Made by a program: the position numbers and the translations under genes | From: Faecalimicrobium dakarense | GTDB taxonomy: Bacteria; Bacillota; Clostridia; Peptostreptococcales; Peptostreptococcaceae | Assembly (NCBI RefSeq): GCF_000499525.1 | Contig: NZ_HG529275.1 | Span: 34,833 to 98,832, forward strand | DNA: 64,000 bases | Reading direction: 5' to 3' | Shown: in pieces, positions 55,983 to 64,000 of the stretch | Layout: every line of letters starts with the position of its first letter | Position numbering within the stretch: the first letter of the stretch is position 1 | Notes under the pieces: model-generated | Seen by the model: only the letters and a program-made list of their open reading frames with translations | The model's database searches: none | Told to the model about the DNA's origin: nothing

Positions 55983-56987
55983 ATGACTATAATAATAGCA
56001 TTGTTATTATTTAGTTTAATTGTATTTATTCATGAATTAGGACATTTCCTTCTTGCAAAAAGAGCTGGAGTAACAATACATGAATTTGCAATAGGTATGG
56101 GACCTAAGATATTTAGTATAAAAAAGGATGTAGAATATTCAATAAGATTATTACCATTAGGTGGATTTGTAAGTATGGAAGGTGAAGATGGAGAATCTAA
56201 TGACCCTAATTCATTTGGAAAAAAAAGTATGCTTCAAAGGGCAAGTATATTATTTGCAGGACCATTTTTTAATATAATACTTACAGTGATATTATTAGTA
56301 CCAGTAATAATATACATAGGGACACCAATGCCAACTTTTGATAAAGTAATGCCTAATAGCCCTGCTCAAAAGGCTGGTATCGTAGTAGGTGATACAGTAA
56401 AAAGTGTAAACGGTGAAGAGGTAAAATCTTGGGAGCAACTAGTAAATACTGTACATAGTTCTAATGGAAAAGAATTAAAACTAGAAATAGATAGAGAAGG
56501 AAAAACTCAATCTGTAAACTTAACACCTGTTAAAAATGAAGAAGGAGCTTATCAAATAGGTATAGTACCAGTTAAAGAAAGAGATTACCTAGGTGCAATA
56601 CCAAAAGCATTTAAAATGACTGGCGATATGACAGTACAAATGATAACATTCTTTGGACAATTAATAACAGGAACAGTTCCTGGAGGAGTAGGAAATTCAG
56701 TAGCAGGACCAATAGGCGTTCTTGGTATTGTTTCAGATGCTGCAAAAATGGGTATTTTTAACCTTATAAATATAGCAGCAGTAATAAGTTTAAACTTAGG
56801 TATATTAAACTTACTTCCAATACCAGCACTTGATGGTGGAAGGCTTGCTATGATAGGACTTGAAGCCATAAGAGGTGGAAAGAAATTAGATCCTAACAAA
56901 GAAGGAATGATACATTTAGCAGGATTTGCGCTATTAATGGCATTTATGTTATTTGTAACGTATAAAGATATAACTAGATTATTCTAA
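55983..56987 (+). CDS. rseP: RseP-type site-2 zinc metalloprotease
   Basis: 334 residues. Cleaves regulatory proteins within the membrane (regulated intramembrane proteolysis). HELGH in the first helix supplies zinc ligands, one PDZ domain lies at about residues 115-185 (VMPNSPAQKAGIVVGD), and NLLPIPALDGGRL carries the third ligand Asp. Membrane helices at both ends. Ribosome site AAAGGACGGTG. Confidence 0.95.
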   Translation: MTIIIALLLFSLIVFIHELGHFLLAKRAGVTIHEFAIGMGPKIFSIKKDVEYSIRLLPLGGFVSMEGEDGESNDPNSFGKKSMLQRASILFAGPFFNIILTVILLVPVIIYIGTPMPTFDKVMPNSPAQKAGIVVGDTVKSVNGEEVKSWEQLVNTVHSSNGKELKLEIDREGKTQSVNLTPVKNEEGAYQIGIVPVKERDYLGAIPKAFKMTGDMTVQMITFFGQLITGTVPGGVGNSVAGPIGVLGIVSDAAKMGIFNLINIAAVISLNLGILNLLPIPALDGGRLAMIGLEAIRGGKKLDPNKEGMIHLAGFALLMAFMLFVTYKDITRLF

Positions 56988-57013
56988 AAAAGAAATAAAA
57001 AGTAGGTGACGAC

Positions 57014-58069
57014 GTGAGTTACGAGAGAAGAAAAAGTAGAGAAGTTAGTGTAGGAAGTTTAAAAATAGGAGGAGATAATCCTATAAGTATACAATCTATG
57101 ACTAATACTGATACAAGAGATGCTAAGGCAACAATAGCTCAAATAAAAGCATTAGAAGAAGTTGGATGTGATGTTGTAAGAGTTGCAGTTCCAGATATGG
57201 AAGCAGCTAAAAATATAGGCGAAATTAAGGCCAATGTAAATATACCAGTAATAGCAGATATCCATTTTGATTATAGACTAGCACTTGAAGCTATAGACCA
57301 AGGTATAGATGGAGTTAGAATAAATCCAGGAAATATCGGTAGTATAGATAAGGTTAAAATGGTAGTTGAAAAGTGTAAAGAAAAAAATCTAAAAATCAGA
57401 ATAGGTGTAAATGGTGGATCATTAGAAAAGGAACTACTTCAAAAATATGGTTCAGCGACACCAGAAGCTTTAGTTGAAAGTGCATTAGGTCATGTTAAAA
57501 TATTAGAAGATTTAGATTTTAGAAATATAGTAATATCTCTTAAATCATCAGATATATATAAGACGTTAGATGCTTATGAGCTTATATCTAAAAAAGTAGA
57601 TTATCCACTTCATATTGGTATAACTGAATCAGGAAGTGTTAAAAAAGGAACTATAAAATCTTCAATAGGAGTAGGAGCGTTACTTCTTAAAGGTATAGGA
57701 GATACTATAAGAATATCTCTTACAGGAGATCCTTGTGAAGAAGTAATAGTAGGAAAAGAAATACTAAGAAGTCTAGGATTACTAAATGATAAGATAAAAG
57801 TAGTATCTTGTCCTACTTGTGGAAGATGTAATATAGATTTAATAAGTGTAGTAAATGAAGTTGAGAAGAAAATAAATCATATGGATAAAAATATAACTGT
57901 TGCTATAATGGGATGTGCAGTTAATGGACCAGGAGAAGCTAGAGAAGCCGATATTGGTATAGCAGGTGGAAAAGGTGAAGGTTTATTATTTAAAAAAGGT
58001 GAAATAGTTAGAAAAATAAAAGGAAATTCATTAGTAGATGAGTTATTAGAAGAAATAGATAAATATTAG
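57014..58069 (+). CDS. ispG: 4-hydroxy-3-methylbut-2-enyl diphosphate synthase (flavodoxin)
   Basis: 351 residues from GTG with GTAGGTGACG upstream. A [4Fe-4S] enzyme of the MEP pathway; converts MEcPP into HMBPP. Motifs IQSMTNTDTRD, RVAVPDM, CPTCGRCNIDL (two of three cluster Cys) and MGCAVNGPGEAREADIG (third Cys) are intact. Together with dxr it supplies the isoprenoids for uppS. A strong terminator ends the block. Confidence 0.97.
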   Translation: MSYERRKSREVSVGSLKIGGDNPISIQSMTNTDTRDAKATIAQIKALEEVGCDVVRVAVPDMEAAKNIGEIKANVNIPVIADIHFDYRLALEAIDQGIDGVRINPGNIGSIDKVKMVVEKCKEKNLKIRIGVNGGSLEKELLQKYGSATPEALVESALGHVKILEDLDFRNIVISLKSSDIYKTLDAYELISKKVDYPLHIGITESGSVKKGTIKSSIGVGALLLKGIGDTIRISLTGDPCEEVIVGKEILRSLGLLNDKIKVVSCPTCGRCNIDLISVVNEVEKKINHMDKNITVAIMGCAVNGPGEAREADIGIAGGKGEGLLFKKGEIVRKIKGNSLVDELLEEIDKY

Positions 58070-58073
58070 AGAG

Positions 58074-58110
58074 AAAGAAGCTATCTAAAAAAGATAGCTT
58101 CTTTTTTTAT
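58074..58110 (+). terminator. Terminator of the ispG block
   Basis: AAAGAAGCTATCT and AGATAGCTTCTTT with seven T. Confidence 0.92.
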
Positions 58111-58316
58111 AAAGAATATTGAGTATGCTCCAGTTTGCATATCGGAAAAATAAAAAATAATGTTAAATTATAAAAATTATTTTAAAATATACAAAATGAA
58201 TAAATTTAATGAAAAAAGTAATTATTTCCATAAGCAAAAAACAGAATTAAAATAATAAATAAAAAAACATTAAAAAAAATAAAAAAATACCAAAAAAAGT
58301 AATTTTAATCTAAAAA

Positions 58317-58333
58317 TGTCGAATTATGTCGAA
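58317..58333 (+). promoter_or_regulatory. Tandem Spo0A-type boxes ahead of the capsule locus
   Basis: TGTCGAA at 58317-58323 and again at 58327-58333, three bases apart and 10 bases centre to centre. TGNCGAA is the Spo0A box, and this tandem 10-base spacing is that of the head-to-tail Spo0A dimer on abrB-type operators. The rest of the 58110-58472 gap is AT-rich with no gene; a TATATT at 58383-58388 may be a -10 but no good -35 is seen. Confidence 0.6.
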
Positions 58334-58472
58334 CGAAAAAGTAACAATTTAAGAATATATATAAAAAAAATAAAAAACATGGTATATTATTATTTGTTGA
58401 TAAAATTAATATGAAAGATTATTAATACTTCGTATTATAAAAAATATGCAAATGAAGGGAGAAAAATATTCA

Positions 58473-59153
58473 ATGGAAGAAACTATAGACTTAAGAGAGT
58501 ATTTTGCAATTATAAAAAAGAGATTTTGGGTAATCTCTCTTATAACTATAATAGCTATAGTAGTCAGTGCAGGAATAAGCTTTTTTGTATTAAAACCAGT
58601 ATATCAAGCAAACTCAACATTAATTGTAAACACCGAAAAAAATGAAGAAACTCAAATGATAACAGGGGATCAATTTAGTGTTACACAAAAACTTGCAGTA
58701 ACCTATGGAGAAATAATCAAATCTAGAGCAGTTATAAATCCAGTGATAAAGAATTTAAATTTAGATGAAACATATGATGAATTAGTCGAAAAAATAACTA
58801 TATCACCAGTTAAAGATACTCAAATCATAAGCATAAATGTACAAGATACAAATAGAGAGAAAGCTAGAGATATAGTTAATGAAATACCAAAAGTATTTAC
58901 TAAAGAAGCAAAAAGAATAACAAAGGCAAATAGTGTAGAAGTAATAGATAAGGCCATACTTCCAAAAGAACCAGTAAAACCAAACAAAAAAATGAATATA
59001 GCAATAGCTGCTGTGCTTGGTTTAATGATAGGGTTATTTGTAGTATGTTTAATAGAATATCTTGATAATAAAATAAAAACACCACAAGATGTAGAAAAAC
59101 AATTAGGACTTCCGATACTAGGTGTTATACCTAATGAAGCAATAGAAAGATAG
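58473..59153 (+). CDS. Capsule chain-length regulator/BY-kinase modulator (Wzz type)
   Basis: 226 residues from ATG 58473, which has AAGGGAG 11 bases upstream; an in-frame ATG at 58446 lies ahead of that site. Two membrane helices (about 22-42 and 180-200) flank an external Wzz domain. The C-terminal tail ends LGLPILGVIPNEAIER. In Gram-positives the membrane modulator (CapA/YwqC/CpsC) is separate from the tyrosine kinase encoded next, as here. It controls polysaccharide chain length and activates the kinase. Confidence 0.9.
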   Translation: MEETIDLREYFAIIKKRFWVISLITIIAIVVSAGISFFVLKPVYQANSTLIVNTEKNEETQMITGDQFSVTQKLAVTYGEIIKSRAVINPVIKNLNLDETYDELVEKITISPVKDTQIISINVQDTNREKARDIVNEIPKVFTKEAKRITKANSVEVIDKAILPKEPVKPNKKMNIAIAAVLGLMIGLFVVCLIEYLDNKIKTPQDVEKQLGLPILGVIPNEAIER

Positions 59154-59163
59154 GAGTATACGA

Positions 59164-59886
59164 ATGAAAAGAAGAATAATAAGTATAGATAATCCGAAAT
59201 CTCCTATAGCAGAAGCTTATAGAGGGATAAGAACTAGTATAGAATTTTCTGATGTAGATAAAAAACTAAAAACTATATGTATAACAAGTTCACACCAAGG
59301 GGAAGGTAAATCAACTGTAATAGCAAATCTAGCGGTATCATTTGCTAATCTTGATAAGAAGGTCTTGCTTTTAGAAGGAGATTTAAGAAATCCAAGTGTA
59401 CATAGGATGTTTAATATAAGTAATATACATGGACTTACAGATGTACTATTTGGAAAGCAGTCATTTTTAGAATGTGTTCATCCTACCAAAATTAAAAACT
59501 TAAATGTACTAACATGTGGGGCAACTCCAATAAACCCATCAGAAATGTTATCATCTAAAAAAATGAGAGAATTTATAGAATCATTAAAGGAAGCTTACGA
59601 CTATATATTTATAGATGCACCACCAATAGGAATTGTTACTGATGCAGGAATAATATCTACATACAGTGATGGGGTAGTATTTGTAACTGGATCTAATGAA
59701 GTAGATACAAAATTGGCAAATTTATCAAAAGAAAGACTAGAAAAAGTTAATGCAAATATACTAGGTGTAGTACTTAATAAACTTGAAGTTAATAAAAATA
59801 GTGAATATCAGTACTATAACTACTACTACCAAGAACAAAGTGGTAGAAGTAATAAAAGTAAGAAATTTAAAATAGGCAAAAATTAA
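59164..59886 (+). CDS. Tyrosine-protein kinase of the CpsD/CapB (BY-kinase) type
   Basis: 240 residues. Walker A SSHQGEGKSTVIANLA, Walker A-prime LLLEGDLRNP, and Walker B FIDAPPI mark the BY-kinase family, which uses P-loop motifs rather than a eukaryotic-type fold. The C-terminus has the Tyr cluster YQYYNYYYQEQ that is autophosphorylated. It works with the membrane modulator just upstream to control capsule polymerisation. Starts 10 bases after that gene. Confidence 0.93.
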   Translation: MKRRIISIDNPKSPIAEAYRGIRTSIEFSDVDKKLKTICITSSHQGEGKSTVIANLAVSFANLDKKVLLLEGDLRNPSVHRMFNISNIHGLTDVLFGKQSFLECVHPTKIKNLNVLTCGATPINPSEMLSSKKMREFIESLKEAYDYIFIDAPPIGIVTDAGIISTYSDGVVFVTGSNEVDTKLANLSKERLEKVNANILGVVLNKLEVNKNSEYQYYNYYYQEQSGRSNKSKKFKIGKN

Positions 59887-59902
59887 AAAAAGAAGTATAA
59901 AC

Positions 59903-59945
59903 AAAAATAAGAACTTCTTTTGGCAGAAGAAGTTCTTATTTTTAT
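59903..59945 (+). terminator. Terminator after the BY-kinase gene
   Basis: AAAAATAAGAACTTCTT (59903-59919) and AAGAAGTTCTTATTTTT (59927-59943) form a 17-bp perfect stem. The downstream capsule genes need readthrough or their own promoter. Confidence 0.88.
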
Positions 59946-60125
59946 CCCATGTATAAATGTATAAAGTTGAAATTTATTAATAATCAATCATAATTTATTT
60001 ATACGAAACAATATAAAAAAACTTTATATGTTTTATTATAATATAAAATTAAAGTTTGACTTTATAATAATATAGTGGGATATGAGAAATTGATACTTGA
60101 AATTATATTATAGGGGGATTTATTA

Positions 60126-60815
60126 ATGCAAGATAGGTTTGTATTTGAAGATGAAATTAATGAATCAGCTATAGCTATTGACGTAAAAAATGTAAAAGTA
60201 AATAATTCAAAATTATATCTATTTATAAAAAGAACAATAGATATAGTGGGAGCTTTAGCGGGACTTATATTATTATCACCATTATTTTTATTAGTAGCAA
60301 TACTTATAAAATTAGAAGATCCAAAAGGAAAAGTATTCTTTGGTCAAGAAAGAAACGGACTTTATCCAAAGACGTTTAAGATGTACAAGTTTAGAAGTAT
60401 GGTACATAATGCTGAAGAATTACTACATAAGTTACAAGAACAAAATGAACAAAGTGGTCCTGTATTTAAAATAAAAGATGACCCAAGGATAACTAGAGTA
60501 GGTAAGTTTATAAGAAAAACTAGTATAGATGAGCTTCCTCAGCTTATAAATGTGCTTAAAGGAGATATGAGTTTAGTGGGACCTAGACCTCCGATACCTC
60601 ATGAGGTAGAGCAATATACACCATATCAGATGCAAAGGCTACTTGTTAAGCCAGGACTTACTTGCATATGGCAGGTAAGTGGTAGAAATAATATTGGCTT
60701 TGATGAGTGGGTTGATATGGACATAGAATATATAAAAACTAGAAACTTATGGTTAGATATAAAGCTAATATTTAAAACCGTGTTTGTTTTATTTGGAGAC
60801 GATAACGCATCATAG
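60126..60815 (+). CDS. Undecaprenyl-phosphate priming sugar transferase
   Basis: 229 residues; short CpsE/WcaJ-like form with one membrane segment (about 37-60). It transfers the first sugar phosphate from a UDP-sugar to undecaprenyl phosphate. Motifs KRTIDIVGALAGL, QERNGLYPKTFKMYKFRSM, DELPQLINVLKGDMSLVGPRPP and KPGLTCIWQVSGRN are all present. It supplies the lipid-linked start for the capsule repeat. AGGGGGAT site. Confidence 0.93.
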   Translation: MQDRFVFEDEINESAIAIDVKNVKVNNSKLYLFIKRTIDIVGALAGLILLSPLFLLVAILIKLEDPKGKVFFGQERNGLYPKTFKMYKFRSMVHNAEELLHKLQEQNEQSGPVFKIKDDPRITRVGKFIRKTSIDELPQLINVLKGDMSLVGPRPPIPHEVEQYTPYQMQRLLVKPGLTCIWQVSGRNNIGFDEWVDMDIEYIKTRNLWLDIKLIFKTVFVLFGDDNAS

Positions 60816-60819
60816 GAGG

Positions 60820-62331
60820 CATAAATATACAGTAAGAAGAGCTACATTTGGACTTGCTAACTACATAATAAATAAGTGCGGCGAAGAAGGCAAAGAAAAA
60901 GGAGTAGTTATAGCATATGACTCTAGATACAAAAGTGAAGAATTTTGTATAGAAGCAGCTAAAACACTAGCGGCATGTGGAATAAAAACATATATATATG
61001 ATTCTCTTAGATCTACTCCACAATTATCTTTTTCAGTTAGACACTTAGGATGTGTAGCGGGAATAGTAATAACAGCAAGTCATAATCCACCAGAGTACAA
61101 CGGATATAAAGTATATTGGACTGATGGAGGACAAGTTTGTCCAAATATTGCCAAAGAAATAATAACAGAAGTTAATAAGATAGAAGATTATAGTACTATC
61201 CCAACTACTAATGAAGATAACAAACTAATAGAAGTATTAGATGAAAAAATAGATATAGCATTTATAGATGCAGTGAAAGAACAAATAATAAGACAAGACA
61301 TAATAGATAAAGTTGGTAAAGATATAAAAATAATTTTTACACCAATACATGGTACAGGAAATATACCAATAAGAAATGTACTAGATGAAGTTGGATTTAA
61401 AAATGTAGAAGTAGTAAAAGAACAAGAAAGGCCAGATAGCAACTTCTCAACCGTAGAATATCCAAATCCAGAAGAAAAGGCTGTATTTAATATAGCTATA
61501 GAAATGGCTAAAGAAAATGAAGCGGATATAATAATAGGAACTGATCCAGATTGTGATAGAGTTGGGGTAGTAGTTAAAGACAACAATGGAGAATATGTAG
61601 TACTTAACGGAAATCAAGTAGGAGCATTATTGGTTGAATATGTTCTAAGCAATAAAGTAGAAGAAATAAAAGGAATGAAAAACCCTACGATAGTTAAGAC
61701 AATAGTAACATCAGAACTTGGATCAACAATAGCTAAAGCTTACAATGTTGACTCAATAGATACATTAACAGGATTTAAATTTATAGGCGAAAAGATACAA
61801 CAGTTTGAAATGAGCCAAGAAGCTACATTTATAATGGGTTATGAAGAAAGTTATGGATACCTAGTAGGAACTCATGCAAGAGATAAAGATGGAGTAGTAG
61901 CAGCACTTTTGATATCAGAAATGGCAGCTTATTACTATGATAAAGGAATGACTTTGTATGAAGGACTTCAAGAAGTATACAAAAAATATGGATACTTTAA
62001 AGAAGAGCTAAAATCTGTAACTTTAAAAGGTATAGATGGGATGAAACAAATTAAAGAAATAATGAATTACTTTAGAAAATCCAATGTAGATACTATAGCA
62101 GATATTAAAGTAGCTAAACTTAAAGACTATAAAGAAGGCATATATAACTTACCTAAATCTGATGTACTTAAGTTTATATTAGAAGATAATTCTTGGATAG
62201 CGGTTAGACCATCAGGAACAGAACCAAAGATAAAGTTTTACTTTGGATGTAGTGGAAATGAAAAAGTCGAAGTTGATAATAAATTAGAACATATGACTAA
62301 GCAAATAGTTAACATCGTTGACTCTATATAG
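60820..62331 (+). pseudogene. Phospho-sugar mutase (phosphomannomutase type), start deleted
   Basis: From KYTVRRATFGLANYII onward it is a normal phosphohexomutase: catalytic serine in TASHNPPEYNGYK, metal loop GTDPDCDRVG, sugar loop GYEESYGYL and phosphate loop RPSGTEPKIKF. But the family's first about 70 residues, with the FGTGGLRG motif, are missing. The TAG and AGGAGG of the upstream gene run directly into codon KYT with no ATG, GTG or TTG in between. The only upstream start in frame lies inside the sugar transferase gene. The junction ATAAATA looks like a deletion between short ATAA repeats. Expected role: interconvert mannose 6- and 1-phosphate for ManC. Confidence 0.82.
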
Positions 62332-62346
62332 TATGGAGGATATAAT

Positions 62347-63420
62347 ATGAAAATATATAACATGATAATGGCAGGAGGCGGGGGAACTCGTTTCTGGCCT
62401 TTAAGTAGGCAAGAACATCCAAAACAACTACTTAATTTAAGTGGAGAAGATGCTCTTATAAATGAAACTATAAAAAGAATAAATACTTTATCAGATAAGG
62501 AAAACTTATTTATAGTTGCTAATGAAAAGCAGATAGATTTATTAAAACAAACAGTAGGCGATATGTGTGAGCATACTAATATATTACCAGAACCAAGTGC
62601 TAGAAATACTGCTGCTGCAATAGGGTATGCTGCATTTAATATAATGAAAAAACATGGAGATGGTATTATGTGTGTTTATCCGGCAGATCATTATATAAAG
62701 AATGAAGTTGAGTTTACTAACGTATTAAATAAGGCTATAAAAGTAGCAGATAAAAATGAAAAGTTAGTTACTGTAGGAATAGCTCCTACATTTCCATCAA
62801 CAGGATATGGATATATAAACTTTAATAAAGAGATTGAATATAACAATGCAGCTTATGATGTAGTAGAGTTTGTTGAAAAGCCAAATCATGAAACTGCTAA
62901 GGCGTATATTGAATGTGGTAAGTATGTATGGAATAGCGGAATGTTTGTATGGAAGGTATCTAAGATACTTGAAGATTTCAAGAGATATTTACCGAAAATA
63001 TATGACAAGTTGGAAAAATTATCACAGTTTATAGGAACTGACAAAGAAGAAGAAATGCTACGAGAGATATATCCTACTATACCATCTATATCAATAGACT
63101 ATGGAATAATGGAGAGAAGTAATGATGTAATAGTTGTTCCTGGTGATTTTGGTTGGAATGATGTTGGAAGTTGGGATGTATTAGGCGCTATATATCCATC
63201 TGATAAAGAAGGAAATATAAAAAGAGGAGAAACTATAGCAATTGATAGTAAAGATTGTATAGTTTATTCAGAAGATAAGCTTATAGCTACTGTAGGAATA
63301 AAAAACTTAATCGTGGTGTCTACAGATGATGCTGTTATGGTATGTAATAAAGATAAGGCTCAGGATGTTAAGAAAATAGTAGATGAGCTAATAAAAAATA
63401 ATAATACAGGCTATATGTAA
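62347..63420 (+). CDS. manC: Mannose-1-phosphate guanylyltransferase
   Basis: 357 residues. Nucleotidyltransferase that makes GDP-mannose from mannose 1-phosphate and GTP. Motifs MAGGGGTRFWPLSRQEHPKQ (nucleotide loop), EPSARNTAAAIG, VYPADHYI, FVEKPNHETA and GDFGWNDVGSWD are canonical. It lacks the C-terminal mannose-6-phosphate isomerase domain, so it is the short monofunctional form. TGGAGGAT site. Implies a GDP-mannose-derived sugar in the capsule. Confidence 0.94.
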   Translation: MKIYNMIMAGGGGTRFWPLSRQEHPKQLLNLSGEDALINETIKRINTLSDKENLFIVANEKQIDLLKQTVGDMCEHTNILPEPSARNTAAAIGYAAFNIMKKHGDGIMCVYPADHYIKNEVEFTNVLNKAIKVADKNEKLVTVGIAPTFPSTGYGYINFNKEIEYNNAAYDVVEFVEKPNHETAKAYIECGKYVWNSGMFVWKVSKILEDFKRYLPKIYDKLEKLSQFIGTDKEEEMLREIYPTIPSISIDYGIMERSNDVIVVPGDFGWNDVGSWDVLGAIYPSDKEGNIKRGETIAIDSKDCIVYSEDKLIATVGIKNLIVVSTDDAVMVCNKDKAQDVKKIVDELIKNNNTGYM

Positions 63421-63448
63421 ATAGTTTATATTAAACGAAGGTGAGAAT

Positions 63449-64000
63449 ATGAAGAAAGTATTGTTTAATGGATTACTATATTCTAAATTTGGAGCAGGGA
63501 TATCGAATTATGCAAAAAATTTAGTAGACAATATGATTGATAAAGATAATATTACATTCATGCTGTCTAAAGAAGTAGAAGATAAATATAAAGATTATAA
63601 AAATATAAAGATTATAAATGGGATAAATAGTTCTAAAAATAGAATAATGTATGAACAAATAAAAGCATTAAATATATATAAGGAAAATGACATAGTTCAC
63701 TTTCCAGATTATGCAACGCCAATTTTTTCTAAAAGTAAAAAAGTTGCGACTATACATGATATGGCATTTTTTACTGTGCAAGAGTGCTATACAAAAGGAC
63801 AAGTAGCAACAAAAAAGCTTTTACTGGATAAAACTGTAAAAAATGCAGATAAACTAATATGTATTTCTAAATTTACTTATAATGAACTTAAAAACTATTA
63901 TCCAAATTTAGATGATGATAAAGTGGAAATTATTTATAATGGATTCAATAGATCATTAAGGAAATATAATAATATTTCATTAAGCAAATTTAAAATAGAT
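63449..64000 (+). CDS. Family 4 glycosyltransferase, N-terminal part
   Basis: 184 codons up to the window edge; AAGGTGAG site before ATG 63449. The GT-B N-terminal pattern is visible: FNGLLYSKFGAGISNYAKNL, IVHFPDYATP, VATIHDMAFFTVQ and CISKFTYNELK, typical of GT4 capsule mannosyl/rhamnosyl transferases. The donor-binding C-terminal half lies beyond the window. It continues the capsule operon 28 bases after manC. Confidence 0.85.
   Translation, partial: MKKVLFNGLLYSKFGAGISNYAKNLVDNMIDKDNITFMLSKEVEDKYKDYKNIKIINGINSSKNRIMYEQIKALNIYKENDIVHFPDYATPIFSKSKKVATIHDMAFFTVQECYTKGQVATKKLLLDKTVKNADKLICISKFTYNELKNYYPNLDDDKVEIIYNGFNRSLRKYNNISLSKFKID

Noticed and set aside
58255..58300. Poly-A-rich stretch as a replication or AT-rich origin element
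   Set aside because: No DnaA boxes or neighbouring replication genes; it is ordinary AT-rich intergenic sequence.

Overview
The window is a very AT-rich stretch of a Gram-positive, spore-forming anaerobe. [FeFe]-hydrogenase maturases, strong AGGAGG-type ribosome sites, frequent GTG/TTG starts, a collagen-like exosporium-type protein, tandem Spo0A-type boxes and the rpsB-tsf-pyrH-frr-uppS-cdsA-dxr-rseP-ispG order all fit a clostridium. The protein sequences look most like Peptostreptococcaceae (Paraclostridium/Paeniclostridium type). The species is an inference.

Layout. 1-2.3 kb: tail of a DUF1657 protein, a gene relic, a coiled-coil membrane protein and a lipoprotein. 2.5-6.2 kb: hydE-hydG-hydF, which build the hydrogenase H-cluster; hydG carries a frameshift. 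6.2-8.2 kb: a small iron-sulfur protein and three unrecognised genes. 8.4-15.9 kb: a five-gene exopolysaccharide-like operon (GH20-like enzyme, membrane-anchored TIM-barrel glycosidase, GH5-like enzyme, HEAT-repeat membrane protein, processive GT2 synthase). 15.9-19.1 kb: a GntR/YtrA-type repressor with its operator, an ABC transporter and a membrane-anchored protein. 19.1-20.4 kb: collagen-like protein, tRNA-Ser and tRNA-Phe. 20.5-28.2 kb: PfkB kinase, LURP-one protein, thioredoxin, small proteins, a 53-codon gene behind a double LexA-like box, a nuclease-fold protein, a VanW protein, a pseudokinase and a protein with four copies of one 22-residue motif. 28.3-34.6 kb: a beta-propeller sensor kinase, an esterase, an ATP-grasp enzyme and a broken S51 peptidase. 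34.9-39.6 kb: rbsKDACB ribose uptake. 40-42.5 kb: pgaC/pgaD/icaB-like genes for poly-N-acetylglucosamine. 42.9-49.4 kb: SH3/3D protein, DEAD-box helicase, second sensor kinase, pentapeptide/K+-channel protein and a D-Ala-D-Ala carboxypeptidase. 49.5-58.1 kb: ribosomal, UMP kinase, isoprenoid and phospholipid block. 58.3 kb to the end: start of a capsule locus (chain-length regulator, BY-kinase, priming sugar transferase, phosphomannomutase, manC, glycosyltransferase).

The most striking window-wide feature is gene integrity. Seven genes are split by single-base indels, mostly in runs of A or T, and an eighth has lost its start. Each indel can be placed exactly, and undoing it gives one intact family-length protein. 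They may be assembly errors in homopolymers, real decay, or sites rescued by slippage; none falls in the essential 49.5-58.1 kb block.

The best candidates for undescribed biology are the four-repeat protein at 27.5 kb, the double-box small gene at 23.7-24.0 kb, the exopolysaccharide operon at 8.4-15.9 kb, and the tandem 0A boxes ahead of the capsule locus.
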